A stretch of DNA of 22,825 nucleotides from Alphaproteobacteria bacterium (GTDB lineage Bacteria; Pseudomonadota; Alphaproteobacteria; Sphingomonadales; Emcibacteraceae): positions 1 to 22,825 of the forward strand of contig JAUILB010000009.1 of the NCBI GenBank assembly GCA_030432815.1, in the 5' to 3' direction. The notes beneath the pieces were generated by a model, which was not told the DNA's origin, searched no databases, and was given only the letters and a program-made list of their open reading frames with translations. A program made the translations under genes and the position numbers. Of the stretch, positions 14,778 to 22,825 are shown one piece after another. How positions within the stretch are numbered: the stretch's first letter is position 1; every line of letters begins with the position of its first letter.

Positions 14778-16030
14778 GTGTCGAAATCACCACGCTGACA
14801 AATGGTTTGCGCGTCGTTACTGACCGGATACCCAATGTAGAAACGGTTACAGTAGGGGCTTGGGTGGATGTTGGCAGTCGTAGTGAGAAAAGCAATGAAA
14901 ACGGCCTTTCACACATGCTTGAACACATGGCGTTTAAGGGTACCGAAAGAAGGTCTGCGCTTGATATTGCAGAAGAAATAGAAGATGTAGGTGGTTATCT
15001 GAATGCTTATACATCCAGAGAGCATACGACATATTATGCGCGGTTATTAAAGGAGGATCTGGCACTTGGTGTTGATGTGCTTGCAGATATTTTACAGCAC
15101 TCAACCTTTGAGCAGGAAGAACTTGACCGGGAGCGCGGTGTTATCATTCAGGAAATTGGACAAGCCGAAGACACCCCCGACGATATTGTCTTTGATTTAA
15201 TGCAGGATGCAGCCTATCCGAACCAACCGATGGGACGACCAATTCTTGGATCAATTGATCTGGTTAACAGTTTTAGCCGCCCTGACTTGTCCTCTTATAT
15301 GTCCCGTCATTATAAGTCCGCAAATATGGCGGTAGTTGCGGCTGGAAATCTTAACCATGATCTCTTTGTTAAAATGGTTGAAGATCAGTTTAGTGCACTT
15401 GATAGCAGCCCTGATAAAGAAAAAATCCCGGCCACATATAGCGGTGGTTATAATTATTCGGGCAAGGATCTGGAACAAGTGAACCTGTTATTCGGATTTG
15501 ACGGAATATCCTTTACTGATCCGGACTATTATACTTCACAAGTGCTTGCTATGGCTTTTGGTGGCGGCATGTCATCCCGGTTATTTCAGGAAGTTCGCGA
15601 AAAACGTGGTCTGGTCTATTCCATTTATGCGTTTATGGTATCATATGACGATGGCGGTACATTTGGTATACATGCGGGTACGGGACCAGGGCAGGTAAGG
15701 GATCTTTTACCGGTTGTTGCCGATGAATTTCACAAAATAACAGAAAATGTTTCCGAACAGGAAATTGAGCGCGGCAAGGCACAGATCAAGGCAGGAATTT
15801 TGATGTCCTTAGAAAATACCACAAGCCGTATGGAACAGCTTGGCCGTCAACAAATGATTTATGGTCGTCATATATCACGGGAAGAAATACTGGCCGAAAT
15901 TGAAAGCGTCGATGCAAATGCGGTTAAAAAATGTGCCGCGCGCTTGCTCAAACAAAGTAAACTCAGCATCGGTGCGGTTGGCCCGCTGCAGGGACTTACT
16001 GATTATGATAAGATTTCTGCTTTATTCTAA
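14774..16030 (+). CDS. M16 family zinc metallopeptidase (processing-peptidase-like)
   Basis: 418 residues of the M16B type, related to mitochondrial processing peptidase beta. The inverted zinc motif HxxEH is at residues 47-51 (GLSHMLEHMAFKGT), followed downstream by the conserved ERGVIIQEIGQAEDTPDD containing the third zinc ligand region. The C-terminal domain has FGGGMSSRLFQEVREKRGLVYSIYAF, the Gly-rich substrate-closure loop of the family. No signal peptide is seen, so the protein is probably cytosolic or peripheral. Its ATG overlaps the thrC stop. The thrC-M16 pairing is frequent in alphaproteobacteria, though the functional link is unclear. Its stop overlaps that of the convergent GFA gene. 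Confidence 0.93.
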   Translation: MSVEITTLTNGLRVVTDRIPNVETVTVGAWVDVGSRSEKSNENGLSHMLEHMAFKGTERRSALDIAEEIEDVGGYLNAYTSREHTTYYARLLKEDLALGVDVLADILQHSTFEQEELDRERGVIIQEIGQAEDTPDDIVFDLMQDAAYPNQPMGRPILGSIDLVNSFSRPDLSSYMSRHYKSANMAVVAAGNLNHDLFVKMVEDQFSALDSSPDKEKIPATYSGGYNYSGKDLEQVNLLFGFDGISFTDPDYYTSQVLAMAFGGGMSSRLFQEVREKRGLVYSIYAFMVSYDDGGTFGIHAGTGPGQVRDLLPVVADEFHKITENVSEQEIERGKAQIKAGILMSLENTTSRMEQLGRQQMIYGRHISREEILAEIESVDANAVKKCAARLLKQSKLSIGAVGPLQGLTDYDKISALF

Positions 16031-16425
16031 TCGGGTATATCGTCGTTGTATTTTGGTAAATCATCATCAAGTGATACATGATTAAGTGCTCTGTGGGTCC
16101 AGATATGCCGGGTTATTTTAATTTCATTTGGTTTTTCCAAAGCACCGATAGGGATATCAAAACATTTATCTGTGTGGATAGAAACGTTTGAGCCACATTT
16201 TTTACAAAAACCGCGCTGCAAATTTTTGCTTGATTGATATTTCGTGATTGTGCCTTTGGTAACACGCACATTTTCTTTATCAAATATGACCCAAACCATA
16301 AAACTTGAACCGGATGATTTTTGGCACATGATACAGTGGCAATATTCGGCATAGTTGGGGCTACCCTTTGCTTCAATTTCTATATCACCGCACAGGCAGC
16401 TTGCTTTGTGGACTACATCGTTCAT
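16027..16425 (-). CDS. GFA/CENP-V domain zinc protein
   Basis: A 132-residue protein of the glutathione-dependent formaldehyde-activating (GFA) fold. The zinc cysteines are in place: Cys10 and Cys12 (CLC), Cys29, Cys31 and Cys34 (YCHCIMC), and Cys74 and Cys77 (FCKKCG). The substrate is uncertain, since many GFA proteins do not act on formaldehyde. It is the last gene of a minus-strand run mutY-GST-GFA, with its start one base away from the GST stop, so the three are surely co-transcribed. Its neighbour being a glutathione transferase supports a glutathione-linked role. The last 4 nt overlap the 3' end of the M16 gene, so convergent transcripts meet without a terminator. Confidence 0.88.
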   Translation of the reverse strand: MNDVVHKASCLCGDIEIEAKGSPNYAEYCHCIMCQKSSGSSFMVWVIFDKENVRVTKGTITKYQSSKNLQRGFCKKCGSNVSIHTDKCFDIPIGALEKPNEIKITRHIWTHRALNHVSLDDDLPKYNDDIPD

Positions 16426-16426
16426 T

Positions 16427-17029
16427 TTAAAACATCTTAATGTAATTGGGTTCCGTTTCTATGCGCCCGCACCATTGATTAATTGCGGGAAAACGGGACA
16501 TATCAAAATCACCCATATACGCTTTATGAGTGTAAGCATATAGTGCGATATCCGCGATCGTTATGCTATCGCCCACCAAATAATCATTCTCTGAAAGATG
16601 ATCTTCCATAATTTGCAATGCGGTATATCCTTTTTCATGCAATGTGGGGATTTCATCACGCCTGGGCGTGTCTTCAGGTAGCATTGTCAAAATAAATTTT
16701 GCAACAGCAACAAAGGGTTCGTGTGAATATTGTTCAAAAAAGAGCCATTCCATAACTTTGGCCTGTTCCCATTTATCAGTAGGAAAATATTTTGTATCTT
16801 GTGCCATATAAAAAAGAATTGCGTTTGATTCAGCAAGACAACGTCCATCTTCAAACTGAAGAACCGGAATACGGCCATTTTTGTTGATGTTGGAAAGATA
16901 GTCTTCTGTGCGGGTCTCGCCCTTTACCACATCATATTGAATGGTTTTAAAATCCATATCCAGCAGTGACAATATGAGGCGCACTTTATAGGCATTTCCA
17001 GATTCCGTATTATCGTGAACAATAAGCAT
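16427..17029 (-). CDS. Glutathione S-transferase family protein
   Basis: A 200-residue cytosolic GST. The N-terminal thioredoxin-like domain (about 1-78) contains SGNAYKVRLILSLL with a potential catalytic Ser near residue 10, NGRIPVL with the cis-proline, and the glutathione gamma-glutamyl contact ESNAI. The C-terminal helical domain ends SITIADIALYAYTHKA, the N-capping box of GSTs. A beta- or nu-like class seems possible, but I cannot fix it. It lies one base downstream of mutY and one base upstream of GFA in a compact operon. Confidence 0.93.
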   Translation of the reverse strand: MLIVHDNTESGNAYKVRLILSLLDMDFKTIQYDVVKGETRTEDYLSNINKNGRIPVLQFEDGRCLAESNAILFYMAQDTKYFPTDKWEQAKVMEWLFFEQYSHEPFVAVAKFILTMLPEDTPRRDEIPTLHEKGYTALQIMEDHLSENDYLVGDSITIADIALYAYTHKAYMGDFDMSRFPAINQWCGRIETEPNYIKMF

Positions 17030-17030
17030 T

Positions 17031-18128
17031 TCATAAATCCAATAGCGGTTGTTTAGCGTGATTGAATACTTTTTTCATAACTGTTGGCAAGGCATAATTA
17101 TCTACCTGATGCAGAGGACACCATTCCCCTTCCTGAAGGTTTATCATTTCTTCAAGGTCAAGACGAACAATTTTAAGCTCCAGATGAAAATGAGTAAATG
17201 TATGCTTGACGACACCTGGCATTAATTCCCAGTTTGCAATAATGGGAACACGCGGCGCCGGAATATTTTCCCAGCTGTTGCTTGGCGCCCATTCATCGGA
17301 TGGCACTTCCATCATGCCGCCAAGAAGCCCTTTTTCCGGACGGCGGCGCAACCACACATGACCGCCATACTCAGCCCAGAACGCATATCCACGTCTTGTT
17401 TCAAGTGGTTTTTTACTTAATCTTCTTGGAAGGTCAGCTTCAATACCCATTTGTTTTGAAATACAATCGGCTTCCCATGGGCAGCGGTCACATTTTGGCG
17501 ATTTTGGTGTACAGACAGTTGCTCCTAAATCCATTATTGCCTGTGCATAATCACCGGGGCGGTGGTCGGGAGTTAGTTTCTTTGCATAATCCCTGATTTC
17601 CGGACGGGAATCAGGAAGTGGCGTTTCAATATTAAAAAGTCTTGAAAGGACCCGTTCTACATTGCCATCAACCACGGCTTCCGGAACATCATAAACAATT
17701 GAACTAATCGCGGCGGCCGTATAGGCTCCAACGCCGGGTAATTTAAGAAGATCATCATAATAGACAGGAAATCTGCCCTGCAGGTCTTCTGTTATATAAA
17801 GAGCACATTTGTGCAAATTTCTTGCCCGCGCGTAATAACCCAGACCCGCCCACGCTGTCAGTACATCGTCCAGGTTCGCCGCCGCCAGAAGTTCAATTGT
17901 CGGCCATTCCCGGATAAATTTTTCAAAATACGGAATCACTGTGGCTACGGTTGTCTGCTGTAGCATGATTTCACTAAGCCAAACATGATAGGGATCCGGT
18001 TGAATGCCTCCAACTTTGGCTTCCGGTGAAACGCGCCAAGGTAACGTTCTGGCATTATGATCATACCAATCAAGCAGAGAGTCGACCAACTCATGCTTTT
18101 TTTCGGTATTATCTTTCTCGTTTACCAT
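17031..18128 (-). CDS. mutY: A/G-specific adenine DNA glycosylase
   Basis: MutY removes adenine mispaired with 8-oxoguanine. The 365 residues contain the catalytic Glu53 (SEIMLQQT), helix-hairpin-helix LPGVGAYTAA (130-139), and catalytic Asp154 (VVDGNVERV). The [4Fe-4S] ligands are Cys206, Cys213, Cys216 and Cys222, spaced C-x6-C-x2-C-x5-C. The C-terminal NUDIX-like domain for 8-oxoG recognition includes GLLGGMMEVPSDEW and VVKHTFTHFHLEL. AGGGG lies 5 nt before the ATG. It is divergent from dciA and heads the GST-GFA operon, linking oxidative-damage repair with glutathione-dependent detoxification. Confidence 0.96.
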   Translation of the reverse strand: MVNEKDNTEKKHELVDSLLDWYDHNARTLPWRVSPEAKVGGIQPDPYHVWLSEIMLQQTTVATVIPYFEKFIREWPTIELLAAANLDDVLTAWAGLGYYARARNLHKCALYITEDLQGRFPVYYDDLLKLPGVGAYTAAAISSIVYDVPEAVVDGNVERVLSRLFNIETPLPDSRPEIRDYAKKLTPDHRPGDYAQAIMDLGATVCTPKSPKCDRCPWEADCISKQMGIEADLPRRLSKKPLETRRGYAFWAEYGGHVWLRRRPEKGLLGGMMEVPSDEWAPSNSWENIPAPRVPIIANWELMPGVVKHTFTHFHLELKIVRLDLEEMINLQEGEWCPLHQVDNYALPTVMKKVFNHAKQPLLDL

Positions 18129-18150
18129 CTCCGCCCCTGTTCAGTGATTC

Positions 18151-18187
18151 TTATAAAGAACTATACAATAATGTATAATGTCAGCAA
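18151..18187. promoter_or_regulatory. Overlapping divergent promoters of mutY and dciA
   Basis: Leftward, TTGCTG (18182-18187) and TATAGT (18160-18165) are 16 bp apart. Rightward, TATAAT (18174-18179) has only a weak -35 (TTATAA, 18151-18156, 17-bp spacing). The palindrome TATACA-ATAA-TGTATA (18162-18177) lies over both -10 elements. Whether it binds a regulator or is a by-product of two facing -10 boxes is open. Confidence 0.4.
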
Positions 18188-18228
18188 ATTTTATATCCAG
18201 AAGCCCCCTAACAGGTTATCCTTGAAGC

Positions 18229-18807
18229 ATGAACGACAATGTTAATCAGAACAGAACTTTCAAAACCAAATCAATTGCGGACCTTGCGAGCAAAATTAAT
18301 TCCCGCGCTTTTCGCCGTTATGGATTTGCAAAAAGTGATATTGTTCTGCACTGGAAAGAAATTGTTGGTGAAATTTTAGCAAGGTCAAGTTTACCCGAAC
18401 GTCTTGCTATGCCAAGGGAAACTGAAAAAGAAGAAGGCAAGGCAGGCGTATTGCATATCCGAGTAGAAGGAAGCTTCGCGCCGGAAATGCAGCATCTGGA
18501 GCCATTGGTGATTGACCGAATTAACTCATATTATGGTTTTAGGGCTGTGGGTAGGTTGGTTTTTCACCATGGTCATCTTGAACAAACGCACCGAGCAGGA
18601 AAATATGTGTTGCCGATTCTAAGTGATTCTCAAAAGCAGGAACTGAATCTTCTGCTTAAGGGTATTAAAGATGATAAATTACGACAAAGTTTATTTAATG
18701 TTGGTGCCGAAATAATGGCAGGCGTCACACCTAAGAATGTAAGGCAAAGTAAGCGTTTCACGCGAAGAGGCAAAGGAAGCCTGAATAAATCAGATAAAAA
18801 GAATTGA
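18229..18807 (+). CDS. dciA: DciA-like (DUF721) protein
   Basis: A 192-residue protein of the DUF721 family. DciA members load or assist the replicative helicase DnaB in bacteria that lack DnaC or DnaI. The N-terminal DUF721/KH-like domain (about 12-115) shows the pattern HWKEIVGEILARSSLPERL, then VLHIRVEGSFAPEMQHLEPLVIDRINSYYG. The C-terminal third is an extension ending in a basic tail (KRFTRRGKGSLNKSDKKN) that could contact DNA. GAAG precedes the ATG. The order mutY, DUF721, DsbA-like, smc is recurrent in alphaproteobacteria. The helicase-loading role is taken from the family, not visible here. Confidence 0.85.
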   Translation: MNDNVNQNRTFKTKSIADLASKINSRAFRRYGFAKSDIVLHWKEIVGEILARSSLPERLAMPRETEKEEGKAGVLHIRVEGSFAPEMQHLEPLVIDRINSYYGFRAVGRLVFHHGHLEQTHRAGKYVLPILSDSQKQELNLLLKGIKDDKLRQSLFNVGAEIMAGVTPKNVRQSKRFTRRGKGSLNKSDKKN

Positions 18808-18891
18808 TAAAACATAAAAAGATTATGATTCAAGGCTTGATTTGTCATCAATTTCATTTTTATATTATCAACAATATATTGTAGGTGATTT

Positions 18892-19722
18892 ATGTTAAAA
18901 CAACTATATAGGCTAAAATTCAACCATTTTATCAAAATGGTATTAGGATTGCTTTTTTCTTTTATTCTATCCTCATGCGGTGATGATTCTGACCAATCGG
19001 GAAATATGGCAGCGGAAGTTGAACGGGTCGTATCAGAAACTCCTGTTGATCAACCGTCATCAGATTCACAGCCCGAAGCAATGACAGAGGAAACTGCTGA
19101 TGGAGTAGCTCAGGAAAGCGCTGATATGTCTGCTCCATCAGATTCAGATTTTTTGAATTACGACATGGTGATGGGTGACCCAAATGCACCTGTAGAAATT
19201 ATTGAGTATGCATCAATAACCTGCAATCATTGTGCAACGTTTCACAACAATGTGCTTCCAAGAATTAAAGAAAAATATATCGATACCGGTCAGGTAAAGG
19301 TCGTAACAAGAAGTTTTCTTCTAAATGGCATTGATTTGCAGGGGACGGCCATTTCCCGTTGTGTAGCACCAAACAGATATTTCAGATTCATGGATGTTGT
19401 TTTTGAAAGACAGTCCCAATGGTATGACATTAACGAATATAATCGTCTGAACAGTCTTCATGACCAGCAAACCGCGGGACAGATGTTTGTAGAGCATACT
19501 GTCAGCGAGCTTTCAAAAATTGCGCGTCAGGCAGGAGTTAATCAGGCAAGGATCGATGAATGTATCGCAAGTGAAGAAATTGGTGAATATGTCATCTCTG
19601 TTTATAATGAAGGCAGAACAGTTCATAAGGTTACAGCAACCCCGACCATTCTGGTTAACGGCAATAAAACAAACAACGATTATGGATCTATCGAACGTGC
19701 GATAGAGGCGGCGTTAGACTAG
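18892..19722 (+). CDS. DsbA-family thiol oxidoreductase, predicted lipoprotein
   Basis: 276 residues. The N-terminus has a basic segment, a hydrophobic core and the lipobox LSSC, placing lipidated Cys29 after a signal of 28 residues, so the protein is probably anchored in a membrane facing the periplasm. A Ser/Glu/Asp-rich linker (about 30-85) leads to a thioredoxin-fold domain with an inserted helical region. The redox motif is Cys111-Asn-His-Cys114 in ASITCNHCATFHNNVLP. The cis-Pro loop is TATPTILVNG near the end. It resembles the DsbA/Com1-like proteins found before smc in alphaproteobacteria. An AGGTGA ribosome site overlaps the region just after a 12-bp palindrome ACAATATATTGT (18871-18882). 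An ATG at codon 16 is a less likely start. Confidence 0.93.
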   Translation: MLKQLYRLKFNHFIKMVLGLLFSFILSSCGDDSDQSGNMAAEVERVVSETPVDQPSSDSQPEAMTEETADGVAQESADMSAPSDSDFLNYDMVMGDPNAPVEIIEYASITCNHCATFHNNVLPRIKEKYIDTGQVKVVTRSFLLNGIDLQGTAISRCVAPNRYFRFMDVVFERQSQWYDINEYNRLNSLHDQQTAGQMFVEHTVSELSKIARQAGVNQARIDECIASEEIGEYVISVYNEGRTVHKVTATPTILVNGNKTNNDYGSIERAIEAALD

Positions 19723-19749
19723 TTTAAAAATTTATGGAAAGGCAGTAAT

Positions 19750-22700
19750 TTGCATTTCACGCGACTAAGATTATCAGGTTTCAAATCATTTGTTGATCCA
19801 ACTGAATTAGTGATTGAACCTGGATTAACCGGGGTTGTAGGCCCGAATGGTTGCGGAAAATCAAACCTGCTTGAAGCGCTGCGCTGGGTAATGGGTGAAA
19901 ATTCTGCCAAAAGTATGCGCGGAAATGGCATGGATGATGTGATTTTCGCCGGCACATCCACAAGACCGGCAAGGAACCTTGCTGAAGTCACACTCAGCCT
20001 TGATAATGAAGATCGCACAGCACCCGCAGCATTTAACGATGAACGCGATCTTGAAATTTCCCGCCGGATTGAACGGGACAGTGGTTCCGCATACCGAATG
20101 AATGGTAAGGAAATTCGTGGTAAAGATGTAAAGCTTATGTTCGCTGATGCATCGACAGGCGCACATTCACCTTCACTCGTCAGTCAGGGCAGGATAGGGT
20201 CGCTTATTAGTGCCAAGCCAAAAGAAAGGCGTGCGATACTCGAAGAAGCAGCCGGGATCAGTGGTCTACACTCAAGGCGTAAGGAAGCGGAAAGCAAGCT
20301 TCGAAGTGCTAATAAGAACCTCGAGCGACTAGGTGATGTTGAGATAGGGCTTAATGATCAGATCAGAAGCCTTAAAAATCAAGCTCGGCAGGCAACCCGC
20401 TATAAAAATATTGCCCGGGAAATCCGAAAACTTCAATCTTTGCTACTTTATATTGAATGGAAAAATATCCAGAAAAATATTTCTGAAGCATCCAGAAATG
20501 AAAAAGAAGTTTCCATTATTGTCTCAAAAGTTACGAATGAACTTGCGTCGCTAAGTAAAGAACAGGCAATACTTGCGGCCAAGCTTCCCGAACTAAGACT
20601 GTCTGAAGCGGAACTATCTGCAAAACTTCATCGCCTGACAGTCAGCAGGGACGGACTTGATGGTGAGGAGCAGCGTATTGCCGAAACGCAACAAAAACTG
20701 ATGGGGCAGTTGGAACAGATTGCGCAGGATGAAATCCGAGAAAAAGATACGGTAAAAGATTCGCTAGCAACAATAGAACGCCTTGAACGTGAAAGAAATC
20801 TGATAGAAGAGGAAATTTCTGGTTCAGAAGGAAATATTGAAGAACTAGCGAAAATATTAAGAGAAAAGCAGGCGGATACCCTTGAAGCGGAGCTTGCACT
20901 TGAAGAACTCATGACAAGCCAGGCAGAGCGCAATGCGGACAGGCTTAATTTTACACGTGAGATAGAAGAACGCCGCGGACAAATCCAAAATCTTGAAGAG
21001 CAGAAGATAACAGTCGAAGAGCGTCTTTCCACACTTGAAGATAACAACCTGTTCACACAAACTCTTTCTGGTGCAGAAAAAAAACTTAAAGAAGCTGAAC
21101 AGCAAATTACCAAAATGCGACTTGCATTTAATGAAGCTGAAGATAAGCGTCAGTCCATTCAGCAAATGGAGCAGGAAGCAAGAAATATGCTTCAGATATG
21201 CGAAGGCAAAATGGCAAGGGTGCTTGCAGAAAAAGAAGCACTTGAAGAAGTGCTTAAATCAGATTTTGGGGAGAAAGGTATCCCACTTCTTGAAAAACTT
21301 AGTGTGGAAAAAGGTTACGAAACCGCATTGGGTGCTGCACTGGACACTGATCTTGATGCAAGCGACGATCAAAAGTCTTCCATCCACTGGCGCGACCTGC
21401 CACCACTTAAGGAAGCACATGATTTTCAGGGCGGCATCGAAACACTGGATAAATTTGTAAAAGCACCGTCACTGTTAAAACGACGACTAAGCCAAATTGG
21501 TGTTGTAAAAAATCAGGATGAGGCACTTTCACTTATAGCGGAGCTCAAACCCGGACAGCGGCTTGTTACATTGAGCGGCGGTGTATGGCGTTGGGACGGT
21601 CTTTGTGTGTCGCCGGATGCACCGTCGGGTGCAGCGATCCGTCTTGCACAAAAAAACAGACTTGAAAATCTCAAGAGCGAATTTTCGGCGCGTGAAAAAG
21701 ACGTAGAGAAGGCAAAAAAAGAGCATGAACAACGTCAGCAGGAACACGCAGACATAAAACAAGTAAGCCGCGTTGCCCGCGATGAATGGCGGGTTGCAGA
21801 TGAAGCGGCCATAGAAGCACGGCGAAAACTTACCGAAGCTGAAAAACTGGCAGCACGGCACCAATCAGAGGAAACGGCGTTAAAAGACCGACTGGAACAT
21901 TTGTTGCAGGATATAAAAGATCAAAATGTTCGTTATCATGCTGCTATCGAAAATCTGGAGAACTTGCCTGAGACTGTCGACCTTGAGAATGAAATTGCCA
22001 AGAAGCGCGACATTGTAGAAATAAAACGAAGCGAATTTTCTGATGCCCGTATTGCCCATGACAGCCATTATAACCAGAGCGAAATGCGCTTAAAAAGACT
22101 GGAACAAATAAAGGCAGAACATGAAAACTGGAAAGTGCGTATCGGTAATATAAATAACCATCTTGAAAGTTTAACGGTTCGGGCTGAAGAAGCTAAAAAA
22201 GAACTGACGACACTTGAAAACCGCCCTGGTGAAATAGTCGTTGAGCGTCGCGAGCTCAATAAAATGATTGATCAAGCAGGTGAAGAAAGACAGAAGTCTG
22301 CAAATGCACTTGCAGAAGCCGAAAATGAACTGGCAACTAAAGAAAGCGAAATGCGCAAAGTTCAAACCCAACTCAGTGAAGTGCGGGAACAAAAAGTGCG
22401 TCTGGAAACCAATCTTGAACAATATGCGGAGCAAAAAGAAAATCTTGACCGCAGAATTCATGAAGAGTTTGACTGCGAACCCGCGGAACTTTATGCGATT
22501 ACGGAATTAAATGAAGGAGAAGAACTTCCGGATGCGGAAGAATCTCATTTTAAACTGGAACGGCTTAAAATTGAACGTGAAAGACTGGGGGCCGTAAACC
22601 TTCGTGCAGAAACAGAACTTGAAGAAATAAATGCGCAGCTTGAAGCATCCATTAAAGAACGTGAAGAGCTTGAAGAAGCAATAAAACGACTACAGAAAGC

Positions 22701-22825
22701 GATTTATGACCTGAACCGCGAAGGCCGTGCAAGGATGCTCAAGGCCTTTGACGAAGTGAATAACCATTTTAAAAATCTGTTCACAACCCTTTTTGGTGGT
22801 GGTGAAGCGTATCTTGAGCTTACGG
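19750..22825 (+). CDS. smc: Chromosome partition protein SMC (3' end beyond window)
   Basis: The frame stays open to the right edge, giving 1025 codons of a protein usually near 1150 residues. The start is a TTG at 19750 with GGAAAGG about 10 nt upstream; no in-frame ATG fits. The N-terminal ATPase half has Walker A GPNGCGKS at residues 31-38 and the Q-loop SQGRI at 145-149. Two long charged coiled-coil arms (about 170-500 and 635-1000) flank the hinge (about 506-625), which includes GEKGIPLLEKLSVEKGYE and PGQRLVTLSGGVWRWDG. The last residues (NHFKNLFTTLFGGGEAYLEL) open the C-terminal ATPase half; its signature motif and Walker B are outside. SMC with ScpAB organises and segregates the chromosome. 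It follows the DsbA-like gene by 27 nt. Confidence 0.97.
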   Translation, partial: MHFTRLRLSGFKSFVDPTELVIEPGLTGVVGPNGCGKSNLLEALRWVMGENSAKSMRGNGMDDVIFAGTSTRPARNLAEVTLSLDNEDRTAPAAFNDERDLEISRRIERDSGSAYRMNGKEIRGKDVKLMFADASTGAHSPSLVSQGRIGSLISAKPKERRAILEEAAGISGLHSRRKEAESKLRSANKNLERLGDVEIGLNDQIRSLKNQARQATRYKNIAREIRKLQSLLLYIEWKNIQKNISEASRNEKEVSIIVSKVTNELASLSKEQAILAAKLPELRLSEAELSAKLHRLTVSRDGLDGEEQRIAETQQKLMGQLEQIAQDEIREKDTVKDSLATIERLERERNLIEEEISGSEGNIEELAKILREKQADTLEAELALEELMTSQAERNADRLNFTREIEERRGQIQNLEEQKITVEERLSTLEDNNLFTQTLSGAEKKLKEAEQQITKMRLAFNEAEDKRQSIQQMEQEARNMLQICEGKMARVLAEKEALEEVLKSDFGEKGIPLLEKLSVEKGYETALGAALDTDLDASDDQKSSIHWRDLPPLKEAHDFQGGIETLDKFVKAPSLLKRRLSQIGVVKNQDEALSLIAELKPGQRLVTLSGGVWRWDGLCVSPDAPSGAAIRLAQKNRLENLKSEFSAREKDVEKAKKEHEQRQQEHADIKQVSRVARDEWRVADEAAIEARRKLTEAEKLAARHQSEETALKDRLEHLLQDIKDQNVRYHAAIENLENLPETVDLENEIAKKRDIVEIKRSEFSDARIAHDSHYNQSEMRLKRLEQIKAEHENWKVRIGNINNHLESLTVRAEEAKKELTTLENRPGEIVVERRELNKMIDQAGEERQKSANALAEAENELATKESEMRKVQTQLSEVREQKVRLETNLEQYAEQKENLDRRIHEEFDCEPAELYAITELNEGEELPDAEESHFKLERLKIERERLGAVNLRAETELEEINAQLEASIKEREELEEAIKRLQKAIYDLNREGRARMLKAFDEVNNHFKNLFTTLFGGGEAYLELT

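Noticed and set aside
18822..18845. Dyad TCAAGGCTTGA with outer ATGA/TCAT between dciA and the DsbA-like gene
   Set aside because: The inner palindrome has no loop for an RNA hairpin and the flanks are imperfect. There is not enough to call an operator or terminator.
20628..21165. Long leftward serine- and cysteine-rich open frames inside smc
   Set aside because: They are antisense shadows of the Glu/Leu/Lys-rich coiled coil; composition alone explains their length.
1..22825. CRISPR arrays, tRNA or rRNA genes, insertion sequences, integrases, toxin-antitoxin or phage-defence genes
   Set aside because: I looked for repeated spacers, tRNA-like stems, transposase or recombinase motifs and known defence domains and saw none. 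The only clear repeat is the tldD 3' end.

Overview
The window looks like chromosomal DNA of an alphaproteobacterium with moderate-to-low GC. The main evidence is gene order: tldD divergent from a coxB-coxA-ctaB-coxF-ctaG-coxC-DUF983-SURF1 oxidase cluster, followed by thrC and an M16 peptidase, then mutY, dciA (DUF721), a DsbA-like gene and smc. Both blocks are typical of Alphaproteobacteria. I would guess a marine lineage near Kordiimonadales or Emcibacterales, but the order is not proven.

Layout. (1) 1-1480 is an AT-rich accessory stretch. It holds a TetR-type repressor gene with palindromic sites on both sides, what looks like the start of a frameshifted carboxymuconolactone decarboxylase (AhpD-like) gene running off the left edge, and a DUF3052 gene. 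(2) 1488-5594 is an island-like stretch bounded by two direct copies of the 3' end of tldD. The left copy is a decayed remnant of about 82 codons; the right copy is the end of the intact gene. Between them lie a TonB-dependent receptor, a SAM-dependent methyltransferase gene broken by one nonsense codon, and a MerR-type regulator. The methyltransferase has a MerR-class promoter (19-bp spacer, soxS-like dyad) facing away from merR. (3) 5346-6791 is tldD on the minus strand. (4) 6792-7140 is the tldD/coxB divergent control region, with a perfect FNR/FixK-type box and a sigma70-like promoter. (5) 7141-13311 is the aa3-type cytochrome c oxidase operon: structural subunits II, I and III, heme O synthase, the Cu chaperone CtaG, SURF1, and two small accessory proteins. 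(6) 13389-16030 is thrC and an M16 zinc peptidase with an ATGA overlap. (7) 16027-18128 is a tight minus-strand operon mutY-GST-GFA. (8) 18229 to the right edge is dciA, a lipoprotein DsbA-family oxidoreductase, and smc (truncated by the window).

The core regions (5-8) are ordinary and well conserved. The interesting biology is in the first 5.6 kb: duplicated tldD ends around an inserted cargo, a regulator whose C-terminus is now read from antisense tldD sequence, a very clear MerR-type promoter aimed at a gene that has died by a point mutation, and a TetR operator pair next to another apparently broken gene. I found no integrase, transposase, CRISPR array, tRNA, rRNA or recognisable defence system, and no convincing wholly new system.
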